Of a stretch of 64,000 nucleotides of DNA, positions 1-8,542 are shown one piece after another. Made by a program: the position numbers and the translations under genes. The DNA is from CBDDEI01 sp965226775 (GTDB lineage Bacteria; Chloroflexota; Dehalococcoidia; SHYD01). Below the pieces are notes generated by a model. The model saw only the letters and a list, made by a program, of their open reading frames with translations, did not search any database and had not been told where the DNA came from. The stretch covers positions 1,860,001-1,924,000 of the forward strand of contig CBDDEI010000002.1 in assembly GCA_965226775.1 (NCBI GenBank), in the 5' to 3' direction. Every line of letters starts with the position of its first letter. Position 1 is the stretch's first letter.

Positions 1-946
1 TAATTTCATCAATGAGAACATCCAGCGCATCCGTGACCAGGTGGGCAACGGCCGCGTGCTCTGCGCCCTCTCCGGCGGCGTAGATTCTGCGGTAGTAGCC
101 GCCCTCATCGGGCAGGCCATCGGCGAGCAGCTTACCTCTATCTTTGTGAATAACGGCCTGCTCCGCCTCAATGAAGCCGAAAGCACTCTGGAGACACTGC
201 ACCGCAACCTTATCTGGAACATCGAGTACGTAGACGCCACCGACCGCTTCTTGGGCGCGCTGAACGGAGTAGTTGACCCAGAACAGAAGCGCATGATTGT
301 GGGAGAGACCTTCATCCGTGTCTTTGAGGAGGAGGCCCGCAAGCTAGGCCGCATCGACTTCCTGGCCCAAGGCACCCTCTACCCCGACGTCATCGAAAGC
401 GCCACCACCGACCAGAAGAGCACGGCAAAGATAAAGACGCACCACAACGTAGGCGGCCTCCCCAGCGATATGCAGTTCAGCCTCATCGAGCCGCTGCGCT
501 ACCTCTTTAAAGATGAGGTGCGCCAGGTGGGCATCGCGCTTGGTCTGCCGGAGGAGATGGTCTGGCGGCAGCCCTTCCCCGGCCCGGGCTTGGCCATCCG
601 CATGATGGGCGCGGTGACGCAGGAGCGACTGGATTTGCTGCGAGCCGCAGACGCCATCGTGACGGATGAGATCCTGAAGGCCAGCTACTACAGGGAAACA
701 GCCCAGGTCTTTGCAGTGCTGCCGGGCGTGCGCACCGTTGGCGTCATGGGCGACTTCCGCACGTACCGTGAGGTTATTGCGGTACGCGCCATTACCAGCG
801 AGGACTTTATGACGGCCGACTGGGCTCGCCTGCCCTACGACCTGTTGGCCCGTATGAGCAACCGTATCGTCAATGAGGTGCCGGGGATCAATCGGGTGGT
901 GTACGACATCACCTCCAAACCGCCGGGCACCGTGGAGTGGGAGTAG
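1..946 (+). CDS. guaA: GMP synthase (glutamine-hydrolysing), 3' part
   Basis: The reading frame enters from the left edge (in frame from base 2) and gives about 314 residues of the ATP-pyrophosphatase and dimerisation domains. The enzyme aminates XMP to GMP in the cytoplasm. The PP-loop SGGVDS lies about 24 residues in, and the C-terminus has the family ending DITSKPPGTVEWE. The N-terminal glutaminase domain is outside the window. A GTG at 41 is internal, not the start: the frame runs on upstream with typical GuaA residues. It heads a purine cluster (purD, purE, purB, purC, purS downstream). Identification is very secure. Confidence 0.97.
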   Translation, partial: NFINENIQRIRDQVGNGRVLCALSGGVDSAVVAALIGQAIGEQLTSIFVNNGLLRLNEAESTLETLHRNLIWNIEYVDATDRFLGALNGVVDPEQKRMIVGETFIRVFEEEARKLGRIDFLAQGTLYPDVIESATTDQKSTAKIKTHHNVGGLPSDMQFSLIEPLRYLFKDEVRQVGIALGLPEEMVWRQPFPGPGLAIRMMGAVTQERLDLLRAADAIVTDEILKASYYRETAQVFAVLPGVRTVGVMGDFRTYREVIAVRAITSEDFMTADWARLPYDLLARMSNRIVNEVPGINRVVYDITSKPPGTVEWE

Positions 947-950
947 CACT

Positions 951-1148
951 ATGGCACTAGCCGATTTCGTCTCTGCAGCTATGAGCAAGGCCGTCTATAA
1001 GGAGATGCCGGACGGGACGTTTGAAGCGTCCGTACCGCAGCTCTCCGGAGCCATAGGCCGCGGCAAGACCCGTGAGGAGTGTGAAGCCGAGCTCCTCAAA
1101 TACGTGGAGCACTGGATAAAGCGCACCATGGGGACATTGCACCAGTAG
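951..1148 (+). CDS. HicB-like small protein
   Basis: A 65-residue protein with the HicB/UPF0150 fold pattern: KEMPDGTFEASVPQL, then GRGKTREECEAELLKYVEHWI. This is the partial RNase H-like domain used by HicB antitoxins. No HicA toxin is seen on either side, so it is an orphan and may have another role. The ATG at 951, four bases after the guaA stop, is preferred over upstream in-frame codons that overlap guaA. It probably reads through from guaA and sits 18 bp before purD. Family call is fairly good; function as an antitoxin is unproven. Confidence 0.7.
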   Translation: MALADFVSAAMSKAVYKEMPDGTFEASVPQLSGAIGRGKTREECEAELLKYVEHWIKRTMGTLHQ

Positions 1149-1166
1149 CGCGGCGTTAAGCTAGCT

Positions 1167-2518
1167 ATGAATGTCCTTGTCATCGGGTCCGGCGCAAGGG
1201 AACACGCCATCGCCTGGAAGCTGGCGCAGAGCCCCCGCGTACGGGACATCTACGTAGCGCCCGGCAACGCGGGCACTGCCCCCGTTGCCCGTAACCTGCC
1301 CATACAAGAGAGCGATACTGATGGACTGCTGCGCGCCGCTCGGGACAATGGCATCGATCTCACGATAGTGGGCCCGGAAGTGCCACTGGCGGAGGGTATT
1401 GTGGACACCTTCCAGGAGCAGCACATGCCCATCTTCGGCCCCACGCGGAACGCGGCCCGCATCGAGTCCAGCAAATCCTTCGCCAAAGATCTGATGCAAC
1501 GCCACGGCGTCCCCTGCGCCCAGAGCCAGACCTTCGACCGGATGGACGCGGCAATGGCCTACATTGCGGAGATGGGACTGCCCATCGTCATCAAGGCAGA
1601 CGGGCTGGCGGCGGGCAAAGGGGTTGCTATCTGCTTCACCCATGAAGAAGCCACCACGGCCCTTGAAGATGCCCTGGTGCGCCGCACCTTTGGCATGGCC
1701 GGCGCAAAGGTAGTGGTTGAGGAGTACCTGGAAGGCCCGGAGGCCAGCTTGCTTGCCTTCTGCGACGGCAAGACGGTGCTCCCTATGACCCCAGCCGCGG
1801 ACTACAAGCGCGCCTATGATTACGACCAGGGTCCCAACACCGGCGGCATGGGGGCATATAGCCCACCACCCTACTTTGGCAGGCGCAGGTGGATGAAGCC
1901 AAACGCACCATCCTTGAACCGATAGTGCACGCCCTGGCAGAGGAGGGCTCGCCTTTTGTGGGCGTGCTGTTTGCCGGTCTAATGGTCACCTCCAGAGGGC
2001 TGCGGGTGTTGGAGTTCAACTGCCGTTTTGGAGATCCGGAGGCCCAAGTTGTGCTCCCTAGGCTGAAGACTGACTTACTTAGTGTGGTGGAGGCATGCCT
2101 GCAAGGGCAGCTGGACACCATCACTTTGGAGTGGGATTCCCAGGCCAGCGTGGGCGTGGTGGTTGCCTCTGAGGGCTATCCCCGCGAGTACAAAACGGGC
2201 TACGGTATCACCGGCCTTGATCAGTTGGCGGACGGCATTCGAGTGTTTCACAGCGGCACCGCCGCCCGTCCAATGCAGGACAACGGCGGCTCTGTGGAAG
2301 AGCGGCTGGGCGGCGACATCGTTACCGCGGGCGGGCGGGTGCTCACAGTGGTCGCGATGGGCCCCACGCTGGAAGAGACACGGGAGCGCGTCTACCAGAA
2401 CGTCGATCTCATCCGCTTCGAGGGCGCATTCTCTCGCCGCGACATCGGCATTCCGTCCGGCAGCGCCGCCAGCGCTCCCCCAATAGCAGTATCATCCTCA
2501 GAACAACCGGCCACTTAG
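1167..2518 (+). CDS. purD: Phosphoribosylamine-glycine ligase, frameshifted
   Basis: GAR synthetase, the ATP-grasp enzyme joining glycine to phosphoribosylamine in purine synthesis. The N-terminal part (1167 to about 1875) begins MNVLVIGSGAREHAIAWKLA and reaches GPNTGGMGAYSPPP. The C-terminal part continues in another frame from about 1880 (DEAKRTILEPIVHALAEEG, then EFNCRFGDPEAQVV) to 2518. Joined, they give the usual length of about 440-450 residues. The shift is equivalent to one missing base around 1866-1885 (ctactttggcagg). No slippery heptamer is visible and no domain is lost, so a sequence error is more likely than a real mutation. It lies 10 bp before purE in the purine operon. Confidence 0.93.
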
Positions 2519-2528
2519 GAGAGTTAGT

Positions 2529-2993
2529 ATGCCATTAGTAGGTGTTGTCCTTGGCAGCCGCTCCGACGAGCCTGTGATGAAGGCCTGCACAGAGCTGCTG
2601 GAACGGTACGGCATTTCATACGAGGTGAAGGTCATGTCCGCCCACCGGGTGCCGGACATGGTCAAGGAGTATGCCAGCACGGCGCGCGAGCGGGGGGTTC
2701 AGCTCTTCATCGCTGCAGCGGGCGGCGCAGCCCACCTACCGGGCGTGCTGGCAAGCTGGAGCACCCTCCCCATCATCGGCGTGCCCCTGGCCTCCAGCGA
2801 GCTAAAGGGGATAGACTCCCTGTACAGCATCGTGCAGATGCCGCCGGGCATTCCCGTAGCCACCGTCTCTGTGGGCGACTGGGGCGCTCGCAACGCCGCC
2901 CACCTTTCGGCGCAGATCCTGGGCCTGCAGAACGAAGCCATCCGCGCTGCCTACGACGCCTACCGCGCAGAACAGGCGGCAGCCTACCAGTAA
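2529..2993 (+). CDS. purE: N5-carboxyaminoimidazole ribonucleotide mutase
   Basis: Class I PurE, 154 residues, normal length. It converts N5-CAIR to CAIR in purine synthesis. Family motifs are present: GSRSDEPVM near the N-terminus, MSAHRVPD around residue 37, and AAAGGAAHLPGV with PIIGVPL in the middle. The ATG follows an aggagagtt ribosome-binding site. No purK is next to it; a separate purK may lie elsewhere. It directly follows purD and is followed by a repeat-filled gap. Confidence 0.96.
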   Translation: MPLVGVVLGSRSDEPVMKACTELLERYGISYEVKVMSAHRVPDMVKEYASTARERGVQLFIAAAGGAAHLPGVLASWSTLPIIGVPLASSELKGIDSLYSIVQMPPGIPVATVSVGDWGARNAAHLSAQILGLQNEAIRAAYDAYRAEQAAAYQ

Positions 2994-3019
2994 CTTGGCT
3001 CAAGAACAACCGGGCCTAG

Positions 3020-3475
3020 GTATCACCGTTCATGGTGAGCTTGTCGCGCTGCCCATCCTTCCATGAACCGTAAGGACTAGCGCTTGTTCCGGGCGTTCCG
3101 GGCGCTGCCCATCCTTCGACGGGCTCAGGATGAGCGGGTGGCTCGCTGTAAGACGTACCATGGTGAGCTTGTCGAATCCATGAATGAGACTAGCGGTTCC
3201 GGGCACTGCCCATCCTTCGACAGGGCGCCCATCCTTCATCAGGATGAGCGGGGGGCTCGCCGTAAGTCGCACTAACGATGGGTATCACCGTTCATGGTGA
3301 GCTTGTCGAATCCATGAACAGGACTAGCGGTTCCGGGCGCTGCCCATCCTTCGACAGGCTCAGGATGAGCGGGCGGCTCGCCGTAAGTCGCACTTAGGTA
3401 TCCCCGTTCATGAGCTTGTCGAATCCATGGGGCATTTTCGCCCATCCTTCGACAAGCTCAGGATGACGCCTTAAT
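3020..3475 (+). repeat. Degenerate tandem array of palindromic intergenic repeats
   Basis: This 0.5-kb gap has no convincing gene. It holds about four degenerate copies of a ~131-bp unit starting near 3029, 3160, 3292 and 3408. Each unit pairs a motif around ttcatggtgagcttgtcgaa with a motif around catccttcgacaggctcagg. The cores gagcttgtcgaa and ttcgacaagctc are reverse complements, so the units can fold on themselves. The last copy is shortened. A single copy recurs at 35262. These resemble dispersed REP-like elements of bacterial genomes; there is no spacer diversity, so this is not CRISPR. Confidence 0.85.
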
Positions 3476-3496
3476 ACGGACTATCAGGGGGGAACA

Positions 3497-3766
3497 ATGC
3501 TGACAAAACTACTCGGTCTAATAGCAGGGATGGCGCTGATTGCAGACGGCTTGTTGTTTATCATCTCGCCGCAAAAGTGGAGAGAGTACTGGCGGGAGAT
3601 TGCCGCCTACCTCCCCGGCGGCGCCGCCGAATACCTTGACGAAGTGGTGCAGGTAACAGAGAGGCACAGGGAGCGGTCGCCGGTAACAGTTGCGGGCGTG
3701 TTCGGACTAAAAGTGGTCGTGGGACTGATGGTCGTGAGACTCGCCCTGCGCTCTCGCTGGCGATAG
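3497..3766 (+). CDS. Small membrane protein of unknown function
   Basis: 89 residues with two hydrophobic helices: residues about 4-23 (LLGLIAGMALIADGLLFIIS) and about 66-83 (VAGVFGLKVVVGLMVVRL), separated by a charged stretch with WREYWREIAAYLP. I do not recognise the family. A ggggggaac stretch precedes the ATG. It lies 29 bp before purB on the same strand and may be cotranscribed. It could be a two-helix inner-membrane protein with the loop outside or inside; nothing in the sequence decides this. Confidence 0.6.
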   Translation: MLTKLLGLIAGMALIADGLLFIISPQKWREYWREIAAYLPGGAAEYLDEVVQVTERHRERSPVTVAGVFGLKVVVGLMVVRLALRSRWR

Positions 3767-3795
3767 TCCCACCAAGAAGATATTGGAGCATCTGA

Positions 3796-5091
3796 ATGAT
3801 TGACCGCTACACCCGCCCGGAGATGGCTCGCATCTGGAGCGAGGAGCACAAGTTCGCGCAATGGCTGCGGGTGGAAGTCGCCGCCTGTGAAGCCTGGGCC
3901 GACGTAGGCGTGGTCCCACGAGAAGCGGCGGAGAAGATCGCCCGGACCGCCAGCTTCCGCATCGGGGACATCAACCGCTATGAGCAGGAGATGCACCACG
4001 ATATGAATGCCTTCCTGCGCTCGGTCAGTGACAGCCTAGGTGAAGAGTCCCGTTGGGTCCATCTTGGCCTCACCTCCTACGACACTGAGGATCCGGCCAC
4101 TGCCCTGCGCTTGGTAGATGCCGCCAACATCCTCTTGGAAGACTTGCGGCGCTTGGACGAGGCTATCGCCGCACGAGCCCTGGAGTTTAAGGACACCATC
4201 TGCATGGGCCGCAGCCACGGCATGCACGCAGAACCCATCACCTTTGGCCTCAAACTGCTGAACTGGCTGGACGAAGTCCGCCGCTGCACTGAGCGTTTAG
4301 AGGCAGCGAAGAAGGATATTGCTGTAGGCAAGATAAGCGGCCCCGTAGGCAGCCATGCCACTGTTCCGCCAGAGCTTGAAGACCGGATCTGCGAGCGCCT
4401 TGGCCTGGGCGTGGACAATGTCAGCACCCAGATCGTCTCACGAGACCGCCACGCGCACTTCATCCAGACCCTGGCGCTTATCGGCGCTTCTTTGGAGCGG
4501 TTCGCCACGGAGGTGCGCCACCTGCAACGCAGCGAGGTTGGCGAGGCGGAGGAGCCGTTTCAGGAAGGTCAACAGGGCTCCAGCTCCATGCCCCACAAGC
4601 GCAATCCGGAGAAGGCTGAGCGCGTCTGCGGCCTGGCGCGGGTGCTGAGGGCTAACTCCATCGCCGCGCTGGAGAACATCGCCCTGTGGCACGAGCGCGA
4701 TATCTCCCAGTCTAGTGTGGAACGCATAATCTTCCCCGACTCCTGCCTGGCGCTGGACTACATGCTGGCGCTCTTCACCGACATCGTGCGCGGCCTGGTG
4801 GTCTACCCGGAGCGTATGCAGGAGAACATGGAGCTTACCAAGGGTGTTGTGTTTTCCCAGCGCTGCCTGCTGGCGCTGGTGGAGACGGGGATGAGCCGCC
4901 AGGTTGCTTATCCTATCATCCAGCGGGCGAGCCACACTGCCCTGGCGCAACGCCGCCCCTTCCGCGAGACCATTGCTGAAGAGCCCGAGGTAAGCTCACG
5001 CCTCACCGATACCGACTTGAATGCGATCTTCGACTACGGCTACTTCGTGCGAGAGGTGGACAAGAGCTTCGCCCGCATGGGGCTGAACTAA
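3796..5091 (+). CDS. purB: Adenylosuccinate lyase
   Basis: 431 residues, full length. It cleaves SAICAR to AICAR and adenylosuccinate to AMP. The fumarase/aspartase signature GSSSMPHKRNPEKAE lies near residue 265-280, with the catalytic-base region HEMNAFL-like (HHDMNAFLRSV) and THGMHAEP-like (RSHGMHAEPITFG) segments before it. Starts with MIDRYTRPEMARIW, typical of the short bacterial form. Part of the purine cluster with purE upstream and purC downstream. Intact in this sequence, unlike purD. Confidence 0.97.
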   Translation: MIDRYTRPEMARIWSEEHKFAQWLRVEVAACEAWADVGVVPREAAEKIARTASFRIGDINRYEQEMHHDMNAFLRSVSDSLGEESRWVHLGLTSYDTEDPATALRLVDAANILLEDLRRLDEAIAARALEFKDTICMGRSHGMHAEPITFGLKLLNWLDEVRRCTERLEAAKKDIAVGKISGPVGSHATVPPELEDRICERLGLGVDNVSTQIVSRDRHAHFIQTLALIGASLERFATEVRHLQRSEVGEAEEPFQEGQQGSSSMPHKRNPEKAERVCGLARVLRANSIAALENIALWHERDISQSSVERIIFPDSCLALDYMLALFTDIVRGLVVYPERMQENMELTKGVVFSQRCLLALVETGMSRQVAYPIIQRASHTALAQRRPFRETIAEEPEVSSRLTDTDLNAIFDYGYFVREVDKSFARMGLN

Positions 5092-5122
5092 CGACCTCTA
5101 GCAGCGAGGCACTAACCCTACT

Positions 5123-6196
5123 ATGCCAATCGAAGTAGGCATCTGGCGAATAGACAGCGGATTTACGCGGCTAGTATCCGCACCGCTGGACAAAGAACTA
5201 AAGCTAGAAGAGGCCCTTGTAAAAGATATTGGGATTGTCAGTCCCGACATTATGCTTATCGGACGACAAGTCAGTACAGACAGTGGCGGCAAGATTGACC
5301 TCTTGGGGATTGATGCTGAAGGGAATCTCCACGCACTTGAACTGAAGCGCGACAAGACACCCCGCGAAGCTGTAGCTCAACTGCTTGATTACGGTTCTTG
5401 GATTCAGGGACTCTCGCATGAGGATATTGTTCGCATTTTCTCTGATTACACATCCACTGAGAGCGCCTTTGAGCAAGCTTTTGAGAATCGCTTTGGGATT
5501 GCACCTCCCGAGCTACTCAACGAAACACACCAACTTACTCTAGTAGCATCTGAATTAGACAGCAGTTCAGAACGCATTGTTGAGTATACTGCCCGTTTTG
5601 GAGTCCCCATTAACGCCGTCTTTTTTCGCTATTTCAATGACGAAGGGCGGGAATATCTGGCACGTACCTGGCTTATTCAACCAACAGTAGTTGAAGCACT
5701 GAGAAAAACAGGATCATCTAAAGAGGAGCCTTGGAACGGAAGGGAATTTGGCGTAACTGTCGGTGAGGGACCGCACCGCGCATGGGAAGATATGCGTCGT
5801 TATGGATTCATCTCAGGCGGGCAAGGCATTTGGTATGCGCGGACACTAAATCAATTGTTCCCTGGTGCACGTATTTTTGCAGCCATTCCAGGGAAAGGCT
5901 ATGTTGGTGTTGGAATTGTTAAGGACGTGGCTATTCCAATCAAAGAATTCACAGTCGAAGTTGACGGTCACACAAAGCCGATCCTAGATGCGCCCCATGA
6001 AGCGCCTATGATGCATGAGAATGCAGATGATCCAGAGAAGTCCGAATACGCCGTGCGCGTAGAGTGGGTGAAAACCCTTCCAGCCACCAATGCTTATTGG
6101 GAGACAGGCATGAGGGCGAATGGGCTCACTGCATTTAGGTTACGGACCAGATTTACTCTAGATCGTCTCATTCAGCGTTTCGAGTTAGACGAGTAA
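5123..6196 (+). CDS. NucS/DUF91-like nuclease domain protein
   Basis: 357 residues. Residues about 56-95 carry a PD-(D/E)XK core of the endonuclease NucS type: D59 in GGKIDLLGID, then E73 and K75 in LHALELKRDK, with Q86 in the following helix (REAVAQLLDYGSWI). The middle and C-terminal parts (about 130-357) look like a separate alpha/beta domain common in long DUF91 proteins; a segment near GYVGVGIVKD may bind nucleic acid. The gene is visibly AT-richer than its purine neighbours, uses more A/T-ending codons, and has no strong ribosome-binding site, so transfer is likely. Role could be repair or defence; I cannot decide. Confidence 0.75.
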   Translation: MPIEVGIWRIDSGFTRLVSAPLDKELKLEEALVKDIGIVSPDIMLIGRQVSTDSGGKIDLLGIDAEGNLHALELKRDKTPREAVAQLLDYGSWIQGLSHEDIVRIFSDYTSTESAFEQAFENRFGIAPPELLNETHQLTLVASELDSSSERIVEYTARFGVPINAVFFRYFNDEGREYLARTWLIQPTVVEALRKTGSSKEEPWNGREFGVTVGEGPHRAWEDMRRYGFISGGQGIWYARTLNQLFPGARIFAAIPGKGYVGVGIVKDVAIPIKEFTVEVDGHTKPILDAPHEAPMMHENADDPEKSEYAVRVEWVKTLPATNAYWETGMRANGLTAFRLRTRFTLDRLIQRFELDE

Positions 6197-6239
6197 TACC
6201 GAACTGGGCATTAACGAAGAATTTCACCCAGACAACTAC

Positions 6240-6274
6240 ACTTGACTGCCCCTTCGCTGCGCTCAAAATGACAG
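6240..6274. repeat. REP-like fragment covering the next gene's start
   Basis: The stretch ccccttcgctgcgctcaaaatgac is the reverse complement of a gtcattttgagcgcagcgaag element, close to the gtcattctgagcaaagcgaagaatc repeats at 8341 and 8445. The ATG predicted for the HEAT-like protein lies inside it. Confidence 0.7.
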
Positions 6275-6791
6275 AGCACCCACTCCTCGCCAAACTTACC
6301 GGCGGCGACCGGCGCTCCATCGGCCGCAGCAACGAGGTGGCCGCAGAGGCGCAGGCCCACCCAGAGCTGATCCCTGTCCTTGTTGAGGGCCTGTCCTCGG
6401 AAGATTTGCTGATTCGCATGCGCGCCGGTGACGCCCTAGAGAAGGCCACTCGCCAGCGCCCGGACCTCCTCGAACCCCATCGCTCGCTACTGCTCTCCCT
6501 CGCGACCACAACAGCGGAGCAGGAACTGCGATGGAGCCTAGCGCCGATGCTGCCGCGCATCCAGTGGAGTGCGGAAAATCGCAAAAAGTCGTGGAAACCC
6601 TCTTCGGGTATTTGGCAGACAAGAGTACAATAGTTAAAGTAATGGCTCTCCAAGCCCTCAGTGATCTCACGCGCCAGGACCCGCCGCTTACCTCAACCGT
6701 GGTCCAGGCCATCCACCAAGAATCCGTAGCCGGACGTCCCGCTGTGCAAGCGCGGGGACGCAAGCTTCTACGAATACTAGAGAAGAGGTAA
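6268..6791 (+). CDS. HEAT-repeat-like protein, frameshifted
   Basis: Two overlapping frames make one helical-repeat protein of about 174 residues. The first (from 6268) has LIPVLVEGLSSEDLLIRMRAGDALEKATRQ. The second, from about 6585, has VVETLFGYLADKSTIVKVMA and LQALSDLTRQDPPL. Both are paired amphipathic helices as in HEAT or PBS-lyase-type adaptor repeats. The switch is equivalent to one missing base at the gaaaatcgcaaaaagtcg homopolymers (6575-6592). The start ATG lies in a repeat element, so the native start could differ. It ends 2 bp before purC. Likely a protein-binding scaffold; partner unknown. Confidence 0.7.
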
Positions 6792-6793
6792 TC

Positions 6794-7696
6794 ATGGCTC
6801 TATTGCTGGAAACCCGCCTGCCTAATCTATTCCGCCGGGGAAAAGTCCGGGACACCTATGACCTGGGGGATAAGCTCCTCATGGTCGCCACAGACCGTAT
6901 CTCCGCTTTTGACGTAGTGCTGCCCACAGGCATCCCAGAGAAGGGCGCGGTGCTCACCCAGCTCTCGGCCTTCTGGTTCGATAGGCTGGGCCATCTAGCG
7001 CCGAACCACTTCGACACCCTTATCACCAGCGTCGACCAGTTGGAGCCCTACCGCGATATCCTGGGCGCTGACAACGATCTGGAAGACCTCGTAGGCCGCT
7101 CTATGCTGGTTCGCAGGGCAGAACCCATCCTAGTCGAGTGTGTAGTGCGCGGCTACATCTCCGGCTCCGGCTGGGCCGAGTACAAGAACCGCGGCACCCT
7201 GGCAGAAGTAGAGCTGCCCGGCGGCATGCGGGAGAGCGAAGAGTTGGACGAACCCCACTTTACACCGGCCACCAAAGCGGACAGCGGCCATGACGAGAAC
7301 ATCTCTATTGGGGAGATGGCGAACATGCTGGGGAGCGACCTCACAGAGACGCTCCGCCGCTACAGCGTCAGCCTCTACGAGCACGCGCGGGTCTATGCCC
7401 GCGGCAAGGGCATCATCATTGCAGACACCAAGTTCGAGTTTGGCATCGCGGACGATAAAGTCATACTCATTGACGAAGTGCTGACGCCGGACAGCAGCCG
7501 CTTCTGGGACACCCGAGACTACCGGCCTGGCATCGCGCCGCCCAGCTTCGATAAGCAGTACGTGCGGGACTGGTTAGTGGCCAGTGGCTGGGACAAAGAG
7601 CCGCCCGCGCCGGAGTTGCCGGCGGACGTGGTGGCCAGTACCACCGAGAAGTACCGCGAGGCTTACGAACGACTGGCGGGACATCCCCTTTCGTAA
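6794..7696 (+). CDS. purC: SAICAR synthase
   Basis: Phosphoribosylaminoimidazole-succinocarboxamide synthase, 300 residues, the longer class of PurC. It condenses CAIR with aspartate using ATP. Motifs: RRGKVRDTYDLGDKLLMVATDRISAFD (N-terminal ATP site, kept here as two pieces in sequence), VECVVRGYISGSGW near residue 115, and IADTKFEFG near 215, followed by DEVLTPDSSRFW. It follows the HEAT-like gene by 2 bp, with an agaggtaatc ribosome-binding site. Intact. Confidence 0.97.
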   Translation: MALLLETRLPNLFRRGKVRDTYDLGDKLLMVATDRISAFDVVLPTGIPEKGAVLTQLSAFWFDRLGHLAPNHFDTLITSVDQLEPYRDILGADNDLEDLVGRSMLVRRAEPILVECVVRGYISGSGWAEYKNRGTLAEVELPGGMRESEELDEPHFTPATKADSGHDENISIGEMANMLGSDLTETLRRYSVSLYEHARVYARGKGIIIADTKFEFGIADDKVILIDEVLTPDSSRFWDTRDYRPGIAPPSFDKQYVRDWLVASGWDKEPPAPELPADVVASTTEKYREAYERLAGHPLS

Positions 7697-7714
7697 GCCA
7701 AGCCGCTAGTTGTT

Positions 7715-8035
7715 ATGGAGGATCTACAAACTGTCATTGAGCAGTATATGGATAGCCTGCCGGAGTGCACGCAAAAACACGCCTTCGGCTTCCTGTGCTA
7801 CTTTGCCAAAGGCCGCGTCTTTGGCATGTTCGACGGGATTGCGCTGACCTTAAAGTTCGATAAGCCCACCGGCGACGATCTACTCAAGCTCCAGATGGGC
7901 CAACGCTTCCAACACGCTACCAATGCCTTTGGCCGCTCCTGGATCCGGGTCTACCCGGAAAAGATGGAGTCCGACGAAGTGGTGGAAACCCTGATAAAGC
8001 AAAGCTATGACTACGTGATAGAGAGCAAAGAATGA
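7715..8035 (+). CDS. TfoX N-terminal-like domain protein
   Basis: 106 residues. The stretch GRVFGMFDGIALTLKF and the later GQRFQHATNAFGRSWIRVY fit the single-domain TfoX_N/YjbR-like fold (small proteins with an alpha/beta core). Single-domain TfoX_N proteins have no settled function. The stop overlaps the purS start by 4 bp (ATGA), so the two are translationally coupled. The tight link to purS is an unusual neighbourhood. Family assignment is moderate. Confidence 0.6.
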   Translation: MEDLQTVIEQYMDSLPECTQKHAFGFLCYFAKGRVFGMFDGIALTLKFDKPTGDDLLKLQMGQRFQHATNAFGRSWIRVYPEKMESDEVVETLIKQSYDYVIESKE

Positions 8036-8304
8036 GCTTCTATTTAGGCAAGGTTGTTGTTACGCCCAAGCCAGCAGTGAACGACCCACAGGGGGTCACT
8101 ATCACCGGCGGCCTTCATGCGCTGGGGTTCCGCTCCGTGCAGCAGGTGCGCATGGGCAAGTACCTGGAGGTGCAGCTAGAGGCCGCCGATCAGGCTGAGG
8201 CGCAGACGCGGCTAGAAGAGATGTGCCGTAAGCTGCTGTCAAACACCGTTATCGAAGATTTCCGCTTCGACCTGGAAGAGGTCGCAGCGCCCGCCGCTCC
8301 TTAG
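8032..8304 (+). CDS. purS: FGAM synthase subunit PurS
   Basis: 90 residues. PurS bridges PurL and PurQ in the three-part FGAM synthase and helps pass ammonia. Seen: VVVTPKPAVNDPQGVTITGGL at the start (family pattern of a first strand followed by the DPxG turn), then GFRSVQQVRMGKYLEVQL and a C-terminal LLSNTVIEDFRFDLEEV. PurQ and PurL do not follow; the strand switches after a repeat region. The last codons are part of a tandem duplication (see 8268-8475). Confidence 0.92.
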   Translation: MSFYLGKVVVTPKPAVNDPQGVTITGGLHALGFRSVQQVRMGKYLEVQLEAADQAEAQTRLEEMCRKLLSNTVIEDFRFDLEEVAAPAAP

Positions 8305-8475
8305 TTCCCTCTCTCGCTGGAAGCGGGAACGAGGCTCCTCGTCATTCTGAGCAAAGCGAAGAATCCACACTTTGACCTAAAAGAGGTCGCAGCGCCCGCC
8401 GCTCCTCAGTTCCCCCTCTCGCGGAAGCGAGAAAGACGCCCCTTGTCATTCTGAGCAAAGCGAAGAATCCACCTT
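8268..8475. repeat. Tandem duplication of purS tail plus REP element
   Basis: Two adjacent ~105-bp units, 8268 to about 8370 and 8371 to 8475. Each starts with a version of the last purS codons (tttgacct..aagaggtcgcagcgcccgccgctcct), continues through a ccctctctcgc stretch, and ends with gtcattctgagcaaag plus cgaagaatccac. Unit 1 contains the real purS stop; unit 2 has cag in place of tag. Confidence 0.85.
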
Positions 8476-8498
8476 AAGAGGCTTCCCGGAACCTTAAG

Positions 8499-8533
8499 TG
8501 GATTCTTCGGTCGCTATGCTTCCTCAGAATGAC
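8499..8533 (-). repeat. Inverted copy of the REP element
   Basis: gtggattcttcggtcgctatgcttcctcagaatgac is an imperfect reverse complement of the two copies at 8341 and 8445. It sits at the end of the convergent MFS gene, so the three copies can form a hairpin between purS and the MFS gene and may end transcription from both sides. Confidence 0.75.
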
Positions 8534-8542
8534 CTACCGAAG

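Noticed and set aside
344..988. Long minus-strand ORF opposite guaA
   Set aside because: A shadow of the GC-rich coding frame on the other strand, like many others in this window.
3020..3475. CRISPR array
   Set aside because: Repeats are imperfect and palindromic with no regular spacers, and no cas gene is near.
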